NCBI GenBank assembly: GCA_902540595.1
Contig: CACBNI010000003.1
Location: forward strand, 60,581 to 124,580
Direction of reading: 5' to 3'
Source of the DNA: an uncultured Pelagibacteraceae bacterium
GTDB lineage: Bacteria; Pseudomonadota; Alphaproteobacteria; Pelagibacterales; Pelagibacteraceae
DNA length: 64,000 nt
The number at the start of each line of letters is the position of its first letter. The first letter of the stretch is position 1. The notes below the pieces were generated by a model that worked only from the letters and a program-made list of their open reading frames with translations, was not told the DNA's origin and did not search any database. This document shows positions 41,250 through 52,941 of the stretch, piece after piece. The position numbers and the translations under genes were made by a program.

Positions 41250-42554
41250 CTAAATATCCAAAAACAACCTTCTTGGGTCTTCTAAATTTTCCTTTATCAT
41301 TTTAAGAAATGAAACCGACTCTTTGCCATCAATAATTCTATGATCATATGATAATGCTAAATACATTATTGGTCTTATTTTAATTTCTCCGTCAACGACT
41401 ACTGGTCTTTCAACAATATTATGCATACCCAAAACTCCAGACTGTGGAAGGTTTAATATAGGCGTTGAAAGCATCGACCCGTAAACTCCGCCATTGCTTA
41501 TTGTGAATGTTCCTCCTTGAAGATCCTCAATTGTCAATTTTCCATCTCTTGCTTTTTCAGAAATTTCTTTAATATTTTTTTCGATATCAGCAAAAGATAA
41601 TTCGTCTGCATTTCTTAAAACTGGCACGACTAAACCTTTTTCAGTTCCAACTGCAAAACTAATATTATAATAATTTTTATAAACTATTTCATCCCCATCA
41701 ATTTCTGCATTTACAGCTGGAAAATTTTTAAGAGCGACAACACATGCTTTTACAAAAAATGACATAAAGCCCAGTTTAATATTATATCTCGATTGAAAAT
41801 CTTCCTGATTTTCTTTTCTCATTTCCATAATATTGGTCATGTCGACTTCATTGAATGTAGTTAATAAAGCTGCATTTTCTTGAGCTTGCTTTAATCTTTT
41901 AGCAATAGTTTGTCTTAGTCTGGTCATTTTAATTCTTTCTTCCTGACCATATTGAATTTTTCTCTCTGAAGGTTTTGGATTTGCACCCATCATGCTTATT
42001 AAGTCACCTTTTAAAACACGTCCATCTTTTCCAGATCCTTGGACGGTAGCTAAGTCTATTTTGTTTTCAGCAACAATTTTTCGAACTGCAGGTGACAATG
42101 TTTGGCTTTGGGTGTTATTAAATTTTGGTGTCTCTTCAACAACCTCTTCTGTCAATACTAATGGTTTTTTTGTTGGCTCCTCTTCTTTAGGGGTCTCCTC
42201 AAAAACTTTAGGTTCTTTTTTTATTGGGTCTAATTTGATGACGTTATTTTCACTAGGTTTGATCTCTTCTTTTTTTACTTCTTCATTCTTTGTAGGGCTA
42301 GGTTTTGCACTACTGCCATTTTCTGAAACAGATCCCAATAATGCACCCACTTCCACTACTGACCCATCCTTTGAATTTATTTCACTTAATACTCCAGTGA
42401 TTGGCGAAGGAACTTCCAGATTTACTTTGTCTGTTTCAAGTTCAACAATTGGTTCGTCCGCATCAACAGAATCTCCTGTATTCTTTAACCATTTAGCTAC
42501 CGTTGCTTCAGTTATACTTTCACCAAGTGCAGGAACTACTATTTTTTCACTCAT
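41250..42554 (-). CDS. sucB: 2-oxoglutarate dehydrogenase E2, dihydrolipoyl succinyltransferase
   Basis: Core subunit of the 2-oxoglutarate dehydrogenase complex, 434 residues. A lipoyl domain carries the lipoylated Lys in [14 protein letters not shown] near residue 43. A long linker (about 80-155) rich in Lys, Glu and Pro follows, then the E3-binding domain [15 protein letters not shown] and a catalytic domain with [16 protein letters not shown]. The linker is charged and not the Ala/Pro type of enterobacteria. It lies 6 bases after sucA and abuts lpd. Confidence 0.97.
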   Translation of the reverse strand: MSEKIVVPALGESITEATVAKWLKNTGDSVDADEPIVELETDKVNLEVPSPITGVLSEINSKDGSVVEVGALLGSVSENGSSAKPSPTKNEEVKKEEIKPSENNVIKLDPIKKEPKVFEETPKEEEPTKKPLVLTEEVVEETPKFNNTQSQTLSPAVRKIVAENKIDLATVQGSGKDGRVLKGDLISMMGANPKPSERKIQYGQEERIKMTRLRQTIAKRLKQAQENAALLTTFNEVDMTNIMEMRKENQEDFQSRYNIKLGFMSFFVKACVVALKNFPAVNAEIDGDEIVYKNYYNISFAVGTEKGLVVPVLRNADELSFADIEKNIKEISEKARDGKLTIEDLQGGTFTISNGGVYGSMLSTPILNLPQSGVLGMHNIVERPVVVDGEIKIRPIMYLALSYDHRIIDGKESVSFLKMIKENLEDPRRLFLDI

Positions 42555-42560
42555 TACAAA

Positions 42561-45479
42561 TTATTCAAAAACCTTATTAATTATTTCTTGTTGTTGAGAA
42601 TTGTGCCTTTTAGCATATCCTGTTGCTGGACTTGCATCTGGGCTTCTTCCTATATAAGAAATTTTGTTATTATTAGCCTTTAAACTATCCAATGTCCATT
42701 GGATATAGTCTCTAACTGAAAACCAAGCGCCCATATTTTTAGGCTCTTCTTGACACCAAAAGAAATTAGCATTTTTTGCATATGGTTTTAGCTCGTTTAC
42801 TAGAGCTTTTACCGGGAATGGATATAGTTGCTCAATTCTAAATATCACAACATCATCTTTTTTAAGTTTTTCTCTCGCATCCAAAAGATCAAAATATACT
42901 TTTCCTGAACATAGAATTACTTTTTTAATCTTTGAACTTTCTTTAAGCTTAATAAACCCATTTGATTTTGGATCAATTGCATGATCCCACAAGACTCTGT
43001 GAAATGTATTTTCTTTATTGAAGTCTTTTAAATTTGAAACACAGAATTTATTTCTTAATAGAGATTTCGGTGTCATAATTATCAATGGCTTTCTAAAGTC
43101 TCTATGCATTTGTCTTCTTAGAGCATGAAAATAATTAGCAGGTGTAGTACAGTTTAATACTTGCATATTATCATTTGAGCATAATTGTAAAAATCTTTCC
43201 AGTCTCGCAGAAGAATGTTCTGGTCCTTGACCTTCATAGCCATGTGGTAATAACATCACTAAACCTGATGCTCTGTTCCACTTTCTTTCACCTGATGCAA
43301 TAAATTGGTCAATTACAACTTGTGCACCATTTGCAAAATCTCCAAACTGAGCTTCCCACAAAGTTAGTGTATTAGGCTCTACTAAACTATACCCATATTC
43401 AAACCCCAGAACAGCAAGTTCTGACAAAAAACTATCAACAACTTCAAAATTTTTTTGTTTACTTGAAATATTATTTAACGGAATATATCTTGAATTATCA
43501 TTCTGATCTCTTAGGACTGAATGTCTTTGACTAAATGTTCCTCTACCAGAATCCTGTCCAACAAGCCTCACCGGAAAACCCTCTTCTAGTAAAGATCCAA
43601 AAGCTAGCGCCTCTGCTCCAGACCAATCAATATCAAGACCTTTATCTACTGAATTTTTCCTAACATTTAAAATTTTGGAAATAGTTTTATGAATATTAAT
43701 TTCAGCAGGTATAGTATTAATTTTATCTGAAATTTCTTTTAACTTTATTTCATCAAAGCCGGTCACACCTCTTTTATCTTTGCCTTTTCTAGGTTTGTAT
43801 CTAGACCATGAACCTTCAAACCATTCTATTTTAGGTTTATAATCTTTTGCACTTTTATATTGCTCATCTAATAAATCTTTAAATGCTTTTACATTTTGAT
43901 CTAAAAGATTTTGAGTAATTGAATTTTCATTGACAAGTTTGCTTCCATAGATCTTATAAACACTTGGATGTGATCTTATTTTCTTGTACATCAATGGCTG
44001 AGTGAATGAAGGTTCGTCTCCCTCGTTATGTCCAAATCTTCTATAACAAATTAGGTCAACCACAACATCTCTATTAAACCTAAGCCTAAACTCTGTAGCA
44101 ATTCTAGTCGCATAAACAACAGCTTCTGGGTCATCTCCGTTCACATGAAGAATTGGGGCCTCAACCATTTTTGCAACATCTGATGGATATGGTGATGACC
44201 TCGCAAATCTTGGACTTGTAGTGAAACCAATCTGATTATTAACTATGATATGAATAGTGCCCCCAGTATTATGACCTGGAAGTCCAGACATAGCAAAACA
44301 TTCTGCTACAACGCCCTGACCAGCAAAGGCTGCATCTCCATGAATGAGAATTGGTATAACTTTATTTCTTTCTTTATCTCTGTGAAAAAATTGTTTCGCT
44401 CTGGTTTGTCCTAGGACTACTGGATTGACAGCCTCTAAGTGAGACGGATTATCTGTTAAACCTACATGAACAGAATTTCCATCGAACACTCTGTCTGAGG
44501 ATGCCCCAAGATGATATTTTACGTCTCCTGCACTTTCCTCTGAATCTGAAACAATTTCCCCAGCAAATTCATTAAATATTCTTTTATAATCCTTTTGTAA
44601 AACATTAGCTAATACATTAAGCCTTCCTCTGTGAGACATTCCAATTTTAACTTCTTTAATTTGATTTTGTCCACCAATTTTAATTATTTGTTCAAGAGCT
44701 GGTATTAAACTTTCACCTCCATCAAGCCCAAATCTTTTTGTACCAACATATTTAGTTGCTAAAAATTTTTCAAAACCTTCTGCCTGTACAAGTTTATTTA
44801 GTATTGCCTCTTTACCATTTTGAGTGAAATTTAAGGCATTTTGATCTTGCTCTACTCTGTCTCTAAACCATTTTCTCTCAACTGGGTTTGAAACATGCAT
44901 AAACTCATAGCCAATGTTTCCACAATATGTCTTTTTTAAAAATTTTAGTATTTCTTTTATGTTGGCATATTTTTTATTTATGACACCATTTAGGAAAATT
45001 TTCTTATCATAATTCTGTTTTTTAAAACCATAAAATTCAGGATGTAATTCATCAAGATACTCCGACTTTCTCATTTCTAGTGGATCCAGATTTGCTAATA
45101 AATGTCCTCTCAACCTATAAGCACGTATTAGTGCAACAGCACTGATAGAATCTTTGTTAGAGTCTGCAAGTAATTGGAAATTAAATTTTTCTGATGTATC
45201 TAATTTTTCATTGTTAACTTTATTATTTTCATCTATCTCTATTTTTTTTTGTAATTCATCAATATCTATTTTTAATTTAGAAGGTCCCCAAGAAGGTCCA
45301 TTTATTTCAGATACAATAACTTTTGTCTCTTCTCCTATACCCTCAAAATAATTTGCCCAACTCTTAGGCAAATCAGGGTCTTTATTTATGAATTTAAGAT
45401 ACATTTGTTCAATAAATGTACTATTAGACTTATTTAAGAATGAAGTTTTTTCAAATTCAAGATTTTTCGATGAAGACAT
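42561..45479 (-). CDS. sucA: 2-oxoglutarate dehydrogenase E1
   Basis: Thiamine-diphosphate-dependent decarboxylase, 972 residues, the full family length. The N-terminal E2-binding segment contains FIEQMYLKF and LPKSWANYFEG. The TPP region shows GMSHRGRLNVLANVL, HLGASSDR, HGDAAFAGQGVVAE and NNQIGFTTSP; a C-terminal AQFGDFANGAQVVIDQFI and GYEGQGPEHSSARLERFL complete the active site. It starts sucA-sucB-lpd and lies 35 bases after sucD. Confidence 0.98.
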   Translation of the reverse strand: MSSSKNLEFEKTSFLNKSNSTFIEQMYLKFINKDPDLPKSWANYFEGIGEETKVIVSEINGPSWGPSKLKIDIDELQKKIEIDENNKVNNEKLDTSEKFNFQLLADSNKDSISAVALIRAYRLRGHLLANLDPLEMRKSEYLDELHPEFYGFKKQNYDKKIFLNGVINKKYANIKEILKFLKKTYCGNIGYEFMHVSNPVERKWFRDRVEQDQNALNFTQNGKEAILNKLVQAEGFEKFLATKYVGTKRFGLDGGESLIPALEQIIKIGGQNQIKEVKIGMSHRGRLNVLANVLQKDYKRIFNEFAGEIVSDSEESAGDVKYHLGASSDRVFDGNSVHVGLTDNPSHLEAVNPVVLGQTRAKQFFHRDKERNKVIPILIHGDAAFAGQGVVAECFAMSGLPGHNTGGTIHIIVNNQIGFTTSPRFARSSPYPSDVAKMVEAPILHVNGDDPEAVVYATRIATEFRLRFNRDVVVDLICYRRFGHNEGDEPSFTQPLMYKKIRSHPSVYKIYGSKLVNENSITQNLLDQNVKAFKDLLDEQYKSAKDYKPKIEWFEGSWSRYKPRKGKDKRGVTGFDEIKLKEISDKINTIPAEINIHKTISKILNVRKNSVDKGLDIDWSGAEALAFGSLLEEGFPVRLVGQDSGRGTFSQRHSVLRDQNDNSRYIPLNNISSKQKNFEVVDSFLSELAVLGFEYGYSLVEPNTLTLWEAQFGDFANGAQVVIDQFIASGERKWNRASGLVMLLPHGYEGQGPEHSSARLERFLQLCSNDNMQVLNCTTPANYFHALRRQMHRDFRKPLIIMTPKSLLRNKFCVSNLKDFNKENTFHRVLWDHAIDPKSNGFIKLKESSKIKKVILCSGKVYFDLLDAREKLKKDDVVIFRIEQLYPFPVKALVNELKPYAKNANFFWCQEEPKNMGAWFSVRDYIQWTLDSLKANNNKISYIGRSPDASPATGYAKRHNSQQQEIINKVFE

Positions 45480-45514
45480 CTTTATTGCTTAATATATCCT
45501 TCTAATAGTATTTT

Positions 45515-46390
45515 TCAATTAGACAGTTTGTTAAACAATGTTTTTCCAATAATTGATGGTGATTCTGCAACCGTAATCCCACATTCTTCCATTTTTTTTA
45601 TTTTATCTTTTGCGCCACCTTTGCCACCAGATATAATGGCACCAGCGTGACCCATTCTTCGACCAGGTGGAGCAGTAATTCCAGCAATAAATCCAACAAT
45701 TGGTTTCTTAATTTTATGATTTTTGACAAATTCTGCAGCCTCTTCTTCTGCTGTGCCACCTATTTCTCCAATCATTAAAATCGACTCTGTCTCATCATCA
45801 TTTAAAAATAAATCCAAACAATCTATGAAATTTGTACCGTTGATTGGATCTCCTCCAATACCAATACAAGTTGATTGACCTAAGCCATTTTCTGTAGTTT
45901 GAGCAACTGCCTCGTAAGTTAGTGTTCCTGATCTAGAAACAATTCCAACTGAACCTCTTTTATGAATATTTCCTGGCATTATTCCAATTTTACATTCATC
46001 AGGTGTAATTATTCCAGGGCAATTCGGTCCTATAAGACGACTTTTTGAGTCTGCTAGACTTTGTCTTACTTTAAGCATGTCCTGAACTGGAATACCTTCT
46101 GTAATACAAACTATTAGATCTATTGATGCATCAATGGCTTCAATGATTGCGGCTGCTGCAAACTTTGCAGGAACATAGATCATAGTAGCATCAGCACCTA
46201 CTTCTTTTTTTGCCTCTAATACTGTGTTAAAAACTGGCCTTTCTAGATGTTTTTGGCCTCCTTTTTTAGGAGTTACCCCACCTACAAGATTTGTTCCATA
46301 CTGTATTGCTTGCTCAGAGTGAAAAGTACCATGAGATCCTGTAAAACCCTGACAAATTACTTTTGTATTTTTATTTACTAGCACTGACAT
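45515..46390 (-). CDS. sucD: Succinyl-CoA synthetase alpha subunit
   Basis: 291-residue subunit with a CoA-binding Rossmann domain. It shows [39 protein letters not shown] and the phospho-histidine site [14 protein letters not shown]. It forms the alpha2beta2 or alphabeta enzyme with SucC, making ATP or GTP from succinyl-CoA. Its start directly follows the sucC stop. Confidence 0.98.
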   Translation of the reverse strand: MSVLVNKNTKVICQGFTGSHGTFHSEQAIQYGTNLVGGVTPKKGGQKHLERPVFNTVLEAKKEVGADATMIYVPAKFAAAAIIEAIDASIDLIVCITEGIPVQDMLKVRQSLADSKSRLIGPNCPGIITPDECKIGIMPGNIHKRGSVGIVSRSGTLTYEAVAQTTENGLGQSTCIGIGGDPINGTNFIDCLDLFLNDDETESILMIGEIGGTAEEEAAEFVKNHKIKKPIVGFIAGITAPPGRRMGHAGAIISGGKGGAKDKIKKMEECGITVAESPSIIGKTLFNKLSN

Positions 46391-47551
46391 TTATTTTATA
46401 GCCTCAACAATTTTTTTGGCTGCATCATCTAAATTTTCTGCTGATATTAATTTTAAACCAGAATTATCAAGTATTTCTTTACCTTGTTTAAAGTTTGTAC
46501 CTGCAAGTCTAACCACTAAGGGAACGCCAATGTTTATCTCCTTAGCTGCTTCGACCACTCCTTGTGCAAGCACATCACATCTCATTATTCCCCCAAAAAT
46601 ATTAATCAAAATTCCTTTTACATTCTTATCCGAAAGAATAATTTTTAAAGCTGCAGAAACTTTTTCTTTTGATGCTCCACCTCCTACGTCTAAAAAATTT
46701 GCTGGTTCTTTTCCATACAATTTTATTATATCCATTGTGGCCATTGCTAAGCCTGCTCCATTGACCATACAACCAATACTTCCATCTAATTTTATATAAG
46801 CAAGGTCATGTTTGCTTGCTTCAATTTCAGTTGAATCTTCCTCGTTAAGATCTCGAAGCTCAACAATTTCAGGATGTCTAAACAAAGCATTTGAGTCAAA
46901 ATTTACTTTTGCATCTAAACAAACTATTTTTTCTTCTTTGGTTAAAATCAAAGGATTAACCTCAACCATATTTGCATCTGTGCTAATAAACATTTTATAA
47001 ATTGATTTAATTAAAGTTATTGCTTGGTTTTTTGCATCATTATTTAAATTAAAAATTTTTATAATTTTTTCACAATCATTGTTTGAAATTTCATCATTAA
47101 TATCGACTTTTGTGGTTATAATTTTTTCTGGCGTTTTGCTCGCTACCTCTTCAATATCCATGCCTCCTTGATCACTTGATATAAAAGCAATTTTTGAACT
47201 AGCTCTATCTACAAGGCATGATAAATAAAATTCTTTTTCTATATTTGAGGACTCTTCAACGTACAATCTTTTCACTTCTCTTCCCTCTGGGCCAGTTTGA
47301 TGAGTTATAAGTATTTTTCCAAACAACTCTTTAGCTGCTAATTCCAGCTCCTCAATTGTATTTAAAATTTTTACACCTCCAGCTTTTCCTCTTCCACCAG
47401 CATGTATTTGTGCTTTTAGGACATATTTTTCAGTTTTGAGTGCCTTTACTTTATCAAGTAGGTCATCAACATTTAGTGCAAATACTCCCTCTGGGACTAC
47501 TGCACCATATTTTTTTAATATTTGTTTAGCTTGATGCTCGTGAATATTCAT
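46391..47551 (-). CDS. sucC: Succinyl-CoA synthetase beta subunit
   Basis: 386-residue ATP-grasp subunit with MNIHEHQAKQILKKYG at the N-terminus, KAQIHAGGRGKAGGVK, VEVNPLILT and IFGGIMRCDVLAQGV near the C-terminus. These are the ADP/GDP-binding and CoA-ligase signatures. It lies 2 bases after mdh and is translationally linked to sucD. Confidence 0.98.
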   Translation of the reverse strand: MNIHEHQAKQILKKYGAVVPEGVFALNVDDLLDKVKALKTEKYVLKAQIHAGGRGKAGGVKILNTIEELELAAKELFGKILITHQTGPEGREVKRLYVEESSNIEKEFYLSCLVDRASSKIAFISSDQGGMDIEEVASKTPEKIITTKVDINDEISNNDCEKIIKIFNLNNDAKNQAITLIKSIYKMFISTDANMVEVNPLILTKEEKIVCLDAKVNFDSNALFRHPEIVELRDLNEEDSTEIEASKHDLAYIKLDGSIGCMVNGAGLAMATMDIIKLYGKEPANFLDVGGGASKEKVSAALKIILSDKNVKGILINIFGGIMRCDVLAQGVVEAAKEINIGVPLVVRLAGTNFKQGKEILDNSGLKLISAENLDDAAKKIVEAIK

Positions 47552-47553
47552 TT

Positions 47554-48516
47554 TTATTTAGAGAGATCGGGATCTATTTTTGATGCTGCTTCCCAAAGAG
47601 CCTTAACTGCGTCTATTGAGTGCATAAACTCTTTTTTCTCATTTTCATCTAAACTGACTTCTTCAATCTTTTCAACACCACCTTTTCCTATTATTACGGG
47701 TACACCAGCGTATACATTATTGACTGAGTACTCTCCATTTAATTGGACTGCACATGGCAATAATTTTTTTTGATCGTTTAAATATGCCTCAGCCATTTGA
47801 ACGCCTGATGCTGCAGGAGCATAAAACGCAGAACCTTTTTCTAAATACTTAACTATCTCGGCTCCACCATCTCTTGTACGTTGGTTTATTTCCTCGAGCC
47901 TTTCCTTAGAAATTTTTCCCTCTTTGACTAAATCAAGCAGAGGTGTTCCTGAAACTTTTGTAAACCTTGGCATAGGAACCATTGTATCTCCATGACCACC
48001 CATCACCATTGCCTCAATCTCTTTAACTGGAACGTTTAATTCTAAGGATAAAAATAGTTTAAATCGAGAAGTATCTAATATTCCTGCCATGCCCACAACT
48101 TTATTAGCAGGTAAACCAGAAAATTTTTGAAATGCCATAACCATAACGTCTAATGGGTTGGTAATACATATCACAAAAGCATTTGGTGCATTTTGTTTTA
48201 CACCGTCGGCTACTTGTTTAATAATTTTTAAATTTATTCCAAGTAAGTCATCTCTGCTCATTCCTGGTTTTCGAGGAACACCCGCAGTAATAATTATCAC
48301 ATTTGAATCTTTAATATCTTTGTAATCATCAGTGCCTGAAAATTTTACATTAAAACCGTCTACAGATGACGATTGAGCAATATCTAATGCTTTGCCTTTT
48401 GCAATTCCACTTGCCACATCAAATAATACTACTTCATTTACTAATTCTTTTGTGCCAATTAAGTGAGCAAGGGTTCCACCAATTTGGCCTGCGCCAATTA
48501 AAGATATTTTTGTCAT
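47554..48516 (-). CDS. mdh: Malate dehydrogenase (LDH-like type)
   Basis: NAD-dependent TCA enzyme, 320 residues. It has the Rossmann motif [32 protein letters not shown] with the substrate-binding arginines, [12 protein letters not shown] and the catalytic His in [10 protein letters not shown]. It is of the LDH-like MDH type usual in alphaproteobacteria. It stands between mmsA (10 bases) and sucC (2 bases) in the TCA gene block. Confidence 0.98.
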   Translation of the reverse strand: MTKISLIGAGQIGGTLAHLIGTKELVNEVVLFDVASGIAKGKALDIAQSSSVDGFNVKFSGTDDYKDIKDSNVIIITAGVPRKPGMSRDDLLGINLKIIKQVADGVKQNAPNAFVICITNPLDVMVMAFQKFSGLPANKVVGMAGILDTSRFKLFLSLELNVPVKEIEAMVMGGHGDTMVPMPRFTKVSGTPLLDLVKEGKISKERLEEINQRTRDGGAEIVKYLEKGSAFYAPAASGVQMAEAYLNDQKKLLPCAVQLNGEYSVNNVYAGVPVIIGKGGVEKIEEVSLDENEKKEFMHSIDAVKALWEAASKIDPDLSK

Positions 48517-48526
48517 TATTTTCCTC

Positions 48527-50020
48527 TTATTTCATTGTAGGCATTACAAATTCCGCATTAGAACGGATACCAGAAGGCCATCTTGAAGTTATTGTTTTAA
48601 GTTTTGTATAAAATTTAATTCCCTCCATGCCATGCATTGCGCTATCTCCAAATAAAGATCTTTTCCAGCCTCCAAAACTGTGAAAGGCCATTGGCACTGG
48701 TATAGGAACATTAATACCTACCATGCCTACCTGTATTTTGCTGGCAAATGTTCTTCCAGCATCTCCATCTCTAGTATAAATACTTACACCATTTCCATAT
48801 TCATGATCGTTAATTAATTTTGCAGCCTCTTCAAAAGTTTTTACTCTAACAACTGACAAAACTGGACCAAATATTTCCTCTTTGTATATTCTCATATCTT
48901 TATTGACATGATCAAACAAACATCCTCCTATGTAAAATCCATTTTCATAACCTTGAAGTTTGAGATCTCTTCCATCAACAACTAACTTTGCACCCTCTTC
49001 AACACCTAAATCAACATATCCCCTAACTCTTTCTAGGTGTTCTTTTGTAACCAAAGGACCCATTTCAGAAGTTTTATCCATCCCTGGACCAACTTTAAGT
49101 GCTTCAGCTTTTTTAGATAATCTTGAAACAAGTTCATCACCAATATCACCAACTGCAACTGCAACCGATTGGGCCATACATCTTTCGCCTGCAGAACCAT
49201 AAGCTGCACCCATCAAACCATTGACTGCGCCATCTAAATCACAATCTGGCATTACAACTAGATGGTTCTTTGCTCCACCTAATGCTTGAACTCTTTTTTC
49301 ATTTTTAGCTGAATTTTCATAAATATATTTTGCAATAGGAGTTGAGCCTACAAAGCTTACTGCCTTGATATCTGAGTTCTCTAGTATTGCATCTACAGAC
49401 TCTTTGTCACCATTCACTACATTAAAAACACCTTCTGGAAGACCTGCTTCTGAAAGTAACTGAGCTAACATTATAGAACATGAAGGATCTTTTTCAGATG
49501 GCTTTAATATAAATGTATTTCCACAAGCTATTGCTATAGGGAACATCCACATAGGAACCATTGCAGGAAAATTAAATGGAGTAATTCCTGCAACTACTCC
49601 TAAAGGCTGTCTCATCGACCAACTATCCACATTCGTTCCAACATTTTCAGAAAATTCACCTTTTAATAAATGAGGGATTCCACAAGCAAATTCAACAACT
49701 TCAAGACCTCTTGTTAATGAGCCTCTAGCATCTTCAAAAACTTTTCCATGTTCTGAAACAATTAATTTTGTTAATTCATCAGAATTTTTTTCAATTAATT
49801 CTTTGAACTTAAACATTACTCTTGCTCTTTGAAGGGGAGGTTTTAAAGACCATGTTTCAAAAGCCTTTTTGGCAATTTCCACTGCTTGGTTCAAATCTGA
49901 TTTCGAGGCTAAATTAACCTCAGACTCTTGTTCGCCTGTTGCTGGATTAAAAACTTTACCTTTTCTATCAGAAGAACCTGAAAATAACTTACCGCCAACA
50001 AAGTGTTCAATTAACTTCAT
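48527..50020 (-). CDS. mmsA: Methylmalonate-semialdehyde dehydrogenase (CoA-acylating)
   Basis: CoA-dependent aldehyde dehydrogenase of 497 residues, converting methylmalonate semialdehyde to propionyl-CoA or malonate semialdehyde to acetyl-CoA. The ALDH core has [33 protein letters not shown] and the catalytic Cys in [12 protein letters not shown]. The GAKNH and GERCMA segments distinguish MMSDH from ordinary ALDHs. It is placed between sdhB and mdh, a position not usual in the alphaproteobacterial TCA block. It could serve valine, beta-alanine, inositol or DMSP-derived C3 acid breakdown. Confidence 0.93.
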   Translation of the reverse strand: MKLIEHFVGGKLFSGSSDRKGKVFNPATGEQESEVNLASKSDLNQAVEIAKKAFETWSLKPPLQRARVMFKFKELIEKNSDELTKLIVSEHGKVFEDARGSLTRGLEVVEFACGIPHLLKGEFSENVGTNVDSWSMRQPLGVVAGITPFNFPAMVPMWMFPIAIACGNTFILKPSEKDPSCSIMLAQLLSEAGLPEGVFNVVNGDKESVDAILENSDIKAVSFVGSTPIAKYIYENSAKNEKRVQALGGAKNHLVVMPDCDLDGAVNGLMGAAYGSAGERCMAQSVAVAVGDIGDELVSRLSKKAEALKVGPGMDKTSEMGPLVTKEHLERVRGYVDLGVEEGAKLVVDGRDLKLQGYENGFYIGGCLFDHVNKDMRIYKEEIFGPVLSVVRVKTFEEAAKLINDHEYGNGVSIYTRDGDAGRTFASKIQVGMVGINVPIPVPMAFHSFGGWKRSLFGDSAMHGMEGIKFYTKLKTITSRWPSGIRSNAEFVMPTMK

Positions 50021-50059
50021 GAGTAGGATCTTTTAAAACAAAAATACTTATTAGTCTAT

Positions 50060-50839
50060 TTAAACATTAGCTGTGGCTAACATTTTCTTGATTTCAGCAA
50101 TTGCTTTAGCTGGATTTAGACCCTTAGGACATGCGCTGGTACAGTTTAGAATAGTATGACATCTATAAAGTTTTAGTTCATCAGCAACTTTTTTTAATCT
50201 AGCTTTTCTTTCATCATCTCTACTATCAACAATCCATCTATAAGCCTGTAAAAGAACAGCTGGACCTAAATATTTATCTCCATTCCACCAATAACTAGGA
50301 CAGGAAGTCGAGCAACACGCACACATAATGCATTCATACGCACCATCTAATTTTGCTCTATCCTCTTTTGATTGAAAAATTTCTGTTGTTTCTTCAGTTG
50401 AATTATTTTTTAACCAAGGCTCAATAGATTCATACTGTTTATAAAGACCGTCCAAGTCACCAATTAAATCTCTCTTCACTTTTAGATGAGGTAAAGGATA
50501 AATATCAATGTCCCCATCTATTTCAGCATGAGGTTTTGTACATGCAAGACCATTTTTTCCTCCCATGTTCATTGCACATGAACCACAAACACCATGAGCA
50601 CATGACCTTCTATATGCCAATGTTGGGTCTATTTCGTTTTTAATTTTATTTAAAATATCTAAAACTTTTGAAGGACAATTATCCATATCAACTTCATAGG
50701 TATCAATTCTTGGATTTTCTTCTGTAGAAGGATCCCACCTATAAACATTAACTTTACGAATATTTTTTGATCCAGTCTTATCTTTGAAATATTTCCCTTT
50801 ATTTACCTCAGAGTTTTTAGGCAAACTTATTTGGGCCAT
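50060..50839 (-). CDS. sdhB: Succinate dehydrogenase iron-sulfur subunit
   Basis: 259-residue subunit of complex II with three Fe-S cluster regions. The [2Fe-2S] ligands are in CAHGVCGSC, with the last Cys in LACTKPH. The [4Fe-4S]/[3Fe-4S] ligands are in [17 protein letters not shown] and [17 protein letters not shown]. The Cys pattern is complete. Its ATG overlaps the sdhA stop (TAATG). Confidence 0.98.
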   Translation of the reverse strand: MAQISLPKNSEVNKGKYFKDKTGSKNIRKVNVYRWDPSTEENPRIDTYEVDMDNCPSKVLDILNKIKNEIDPTLAYRRSCAHGVCGSCAMNMGGKNGLACTKPHAEIDGDIDIYPLPHLKVKRDLIGDLDGLYKQYESIEPWLKNNSTEETTEIFQSKEDRAKLDGAYECIMCACCSTSCPSYWWNGDKYLGPAVLLQAYRWIVDSRDDERKARLKKVADELKLYRCHTILNCTSACPKGLNPAKAIAEIKKMLATANV

Positions 50840-52614
50840 TAATAAACTCTTTCTTGAGGGGGGAAATATTGAACTTCATTAGTCAATGTTGAATTATGAA
50901 CAGGTCTGTATATTATTTTAGTATCTTTTCCATCACACCAAGCAAGAGTATGCTGCATAAATTTCTGATCATCTCTAGTAGGATAGTCTTCTCTTGCATG
51001 CGCTCCTCTACTTTCTTTTCTATGGTAAGCAGAGTCTACTGTAGTTACTGCCTGTCTGATTAAATTATCTAATTCTAATGTTTCAACTAGATCAGTGTTA
51101 AAAACTAATGATCTATCTTTTACTGAAAGTGAGTCCATGCCATCATATGTTTTTCTAATTTCGTTAACACCCTCTTCTAAATTTTTTTCTGTTCTAAATA
51201 CTGCACATTTTGATTGCATTGTTTTTTGCATTGCTAATCTTAATTCTGCAGTACTGTTATCACCCTGCGCATTTCTTAATTTATCAAATCTGTCTAGACA
51301 TTTCTGTGTTTCTGTCTCAGAAATTTCTTCATGAGGCGCTCCTGGTTTAACTAGCTCAGCTGCTCTTTTTGCAGCCGCTCTTCCAAAAACAACTAAATCA
51401 ATTAAAGAGTTTGACCCAAGTCTATTAGCTCCATGAACTGACACGCATGCTGCTTCTCCAATTGCCATCAGTCCAGGCACTGTTTTTTCTGATCCATTTA
51501 CGGTTAAAACCTCCGCTTTATAATTGGTTGGTATTCCACCCATATTATAATGCACAGTAGGAACAACTGGGATTGGTTCTTTAGTTACATCAACATTTGC
51601 AAATAACCTTGCTGCTTCAGTAATACCTGGAAGTCGATTTTCGATTACACTTTTGTCTAAATGACTTAAATGTAAGTGAACATGGTCCTGATCTTTCCCT
51701 ACACCTCTTCCTTCATTAATTTCTATAGACATTGATCTGCTCACAACATCTCTTGATGCTAAATCTTTAGCATTTGGAGCGTATCTTTCCATAAATCTTT
51801 CGCCTTTAGAGTTTACTAGATATCCTCCCTCTCCTCTGACACCTTCAGAAATTAAGGTTCCGTGTCCATAAATACCTGTTGGGTGAAATTGAACAAACTC
51901 CATATCTTGTAACGGCAATCCTGCTCTCAATACCATTGCATTTCCATCTCCTGTACAAGTATGCGCAGAAGTTGCTGAATAATAAACTTTTCCATAACCA
52001 CCTGTTGCTATAATAACTGTATGAGCTCTAAATCGATGAATTGTTCCGTCGTTTAAATTCCAGGCTATTAATCCTTTACACTCTCCATCTTTCATTAATA
52101 AATCTAATGCAAAATATTCTATAAAAAATTCTGTGTTATGTTTTAAAGCTTGTCCATAAAGAGTGTGTAATATTGCATGTCCAGTTCTATCTGCTGCCGC
52201 GCAAGTTCTTTGGACTATTCCATTTCCATAATTTTTTGTCATACCTCCGAATGGTCTTTGATAGATTTTTCCCTCATCTGTTCGACTAAATGGAACTCCA
52301 TATTTTTCTAATTCTAAAACTGCTTTTGGTGCCTCTTTACATAGATACTCAATGCTGTCTTGATCTCCTAACCAATCAGCCCCTTTAACAGTATCATACA
52401 TGTGCCATCTCCAGTCATCTTCACCCATGTTTCCAAGTGCAGCTGAAATCCCACCCTGCGCTGCAGAAGTATGGCTTCTAGTCGGAAATACTTTAGAGAT
52501 ACAAGCAGTTTTTAATCCTGCTTCACTCAAGCCGACGGCAGCTCTTAGACCTGATCCACCAGCACCCAAGACTACTACGTCATATTCATGATCTATAATA
52601 TTGTATGAACTCAT
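50839..52614 (-). CDS. sdhA: Succinate dehydrogenase flavoprotein subunit
   Basis: 591-residue FAD subunit. FAD motif [20 protein letters not shown], the covalent FAD-binding His in [50 protein letters not shown] and [19 protein letters not shown] are all typical. It is in sdhCDAB order and shares TAATG overlaps with sdhD and sdhB. Confidence 0.99.
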   Translation of the reverse strand: MSSYNIIDHEYDVVVLGAGGSGLRAAVGLSEAGLKTACISKVFPTRSHTSAAQGGISAALGNMGEDDWRWHMYDTVKGADWLGDQDSIEYLCKEAPKAVLELEKYGVPFSRTDEGKIYQRPFGGMTKNYGNGIVQRTCAAADRTGHAILHTLYGQALKHNTEFFIEYFALDLLMKDGECKGLIAWNLNDGTIHRFRAHTVIIATGGYGKVYYSATSAHTCTGDGNAMVLRAGLPLQDMEFVQFHPTGIYGHGTLISEGVRGEGGYLVNSKGERFMERYAPNAKDLASRDVVSRSMSIEINEGRGVGKDQDHVHLHLSHLDKSVIENRLPGITEAARLFANVDVTKEPIPVVPTVHYNMGGIPTNYKAEVLTVNGSEKTVPGLMAIGEAACVSVHGANRLGSNSLIDLVVFGRAAAKRAAELVKPGAPHEEISETETQKCLDRFDKLRNAQGDNSTAELRLAMQKTMQSKCAVFRTEKNLEEGVNEIRKTYDGMDSLSVKDRSLVFNTDLVETLELDNLIRQAVTTVDSAYHRKESRGAHAREDYPTRDDQKFMQHTLAWCDGKDTKIIYRPVHNSTLTNEVQYFPPQERVY

Positions 52615-52940
52615 TATTTTAGATTAAATATAATAATTATTGTTAAAAGTGAAATACCTATAGCAGAAATATACAACAGTCTGTTTGCGACATTTTTGAT
52701 TTTTTCATTACTAATATAATCCTCAAAAACCTCACTAATAGTTAGTGATGAGAAGAAAAATGCAAAAATAACAAACAAACTAAAGAGAAATTTGTTTATT
52801 GGGTTGATAAAAAAATTGAAAATTTCAGAATAGCCTTGATCATAAATAGATACAAAACTTAATATAAACCAAATCATAAGTGGTAATAAAATTAATGATG
52901 AAACTTTTGTAAAAACCCATTTTTTTGTGGCTAAATTCAT
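52614..52940 (-). CDS. sdhD: Succinate dehydrogenase membrane anchor SdhD
   Basis: Small hydrophobic anchor with three predicted transmembrane helices (roughly 15-33, 49-70 and 83-104). I chose ATG 52940 ([10 protein letters not shown], 108 residues) because it lies 1 base after the sdhC stop. An upstream TTG at 52961 would add seven residues and overlap sdhC by 20 bases. Sequence identity is weak on its own, as usual for SdhD; the position between sdhC and sdhA gives the assignment. It should share haem and ubiquinone binding with SdhC. Confidence 0.88.
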   Translation of the reverse strand: MNLATKKWVFTKVSSLILLPLMIWFILSFVSIYDQGYSEIFNFFINPINKFLFSLFVIFAFFFSSLTISEVFEDYISNEKIKNVANRLLYISAIGISLLTIIIIFNLK

Positions 52941-52941
52941 A

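Noticed and set aside
41992..42597. Long open frame antisense to the sucB linker and lipoyl domain
   Set aside because: It mirrors low-complexity Lys/Glu codons of sucB (giving Ser/Phe-rich sequence) and overlaps sucA as well; a shadow frame.
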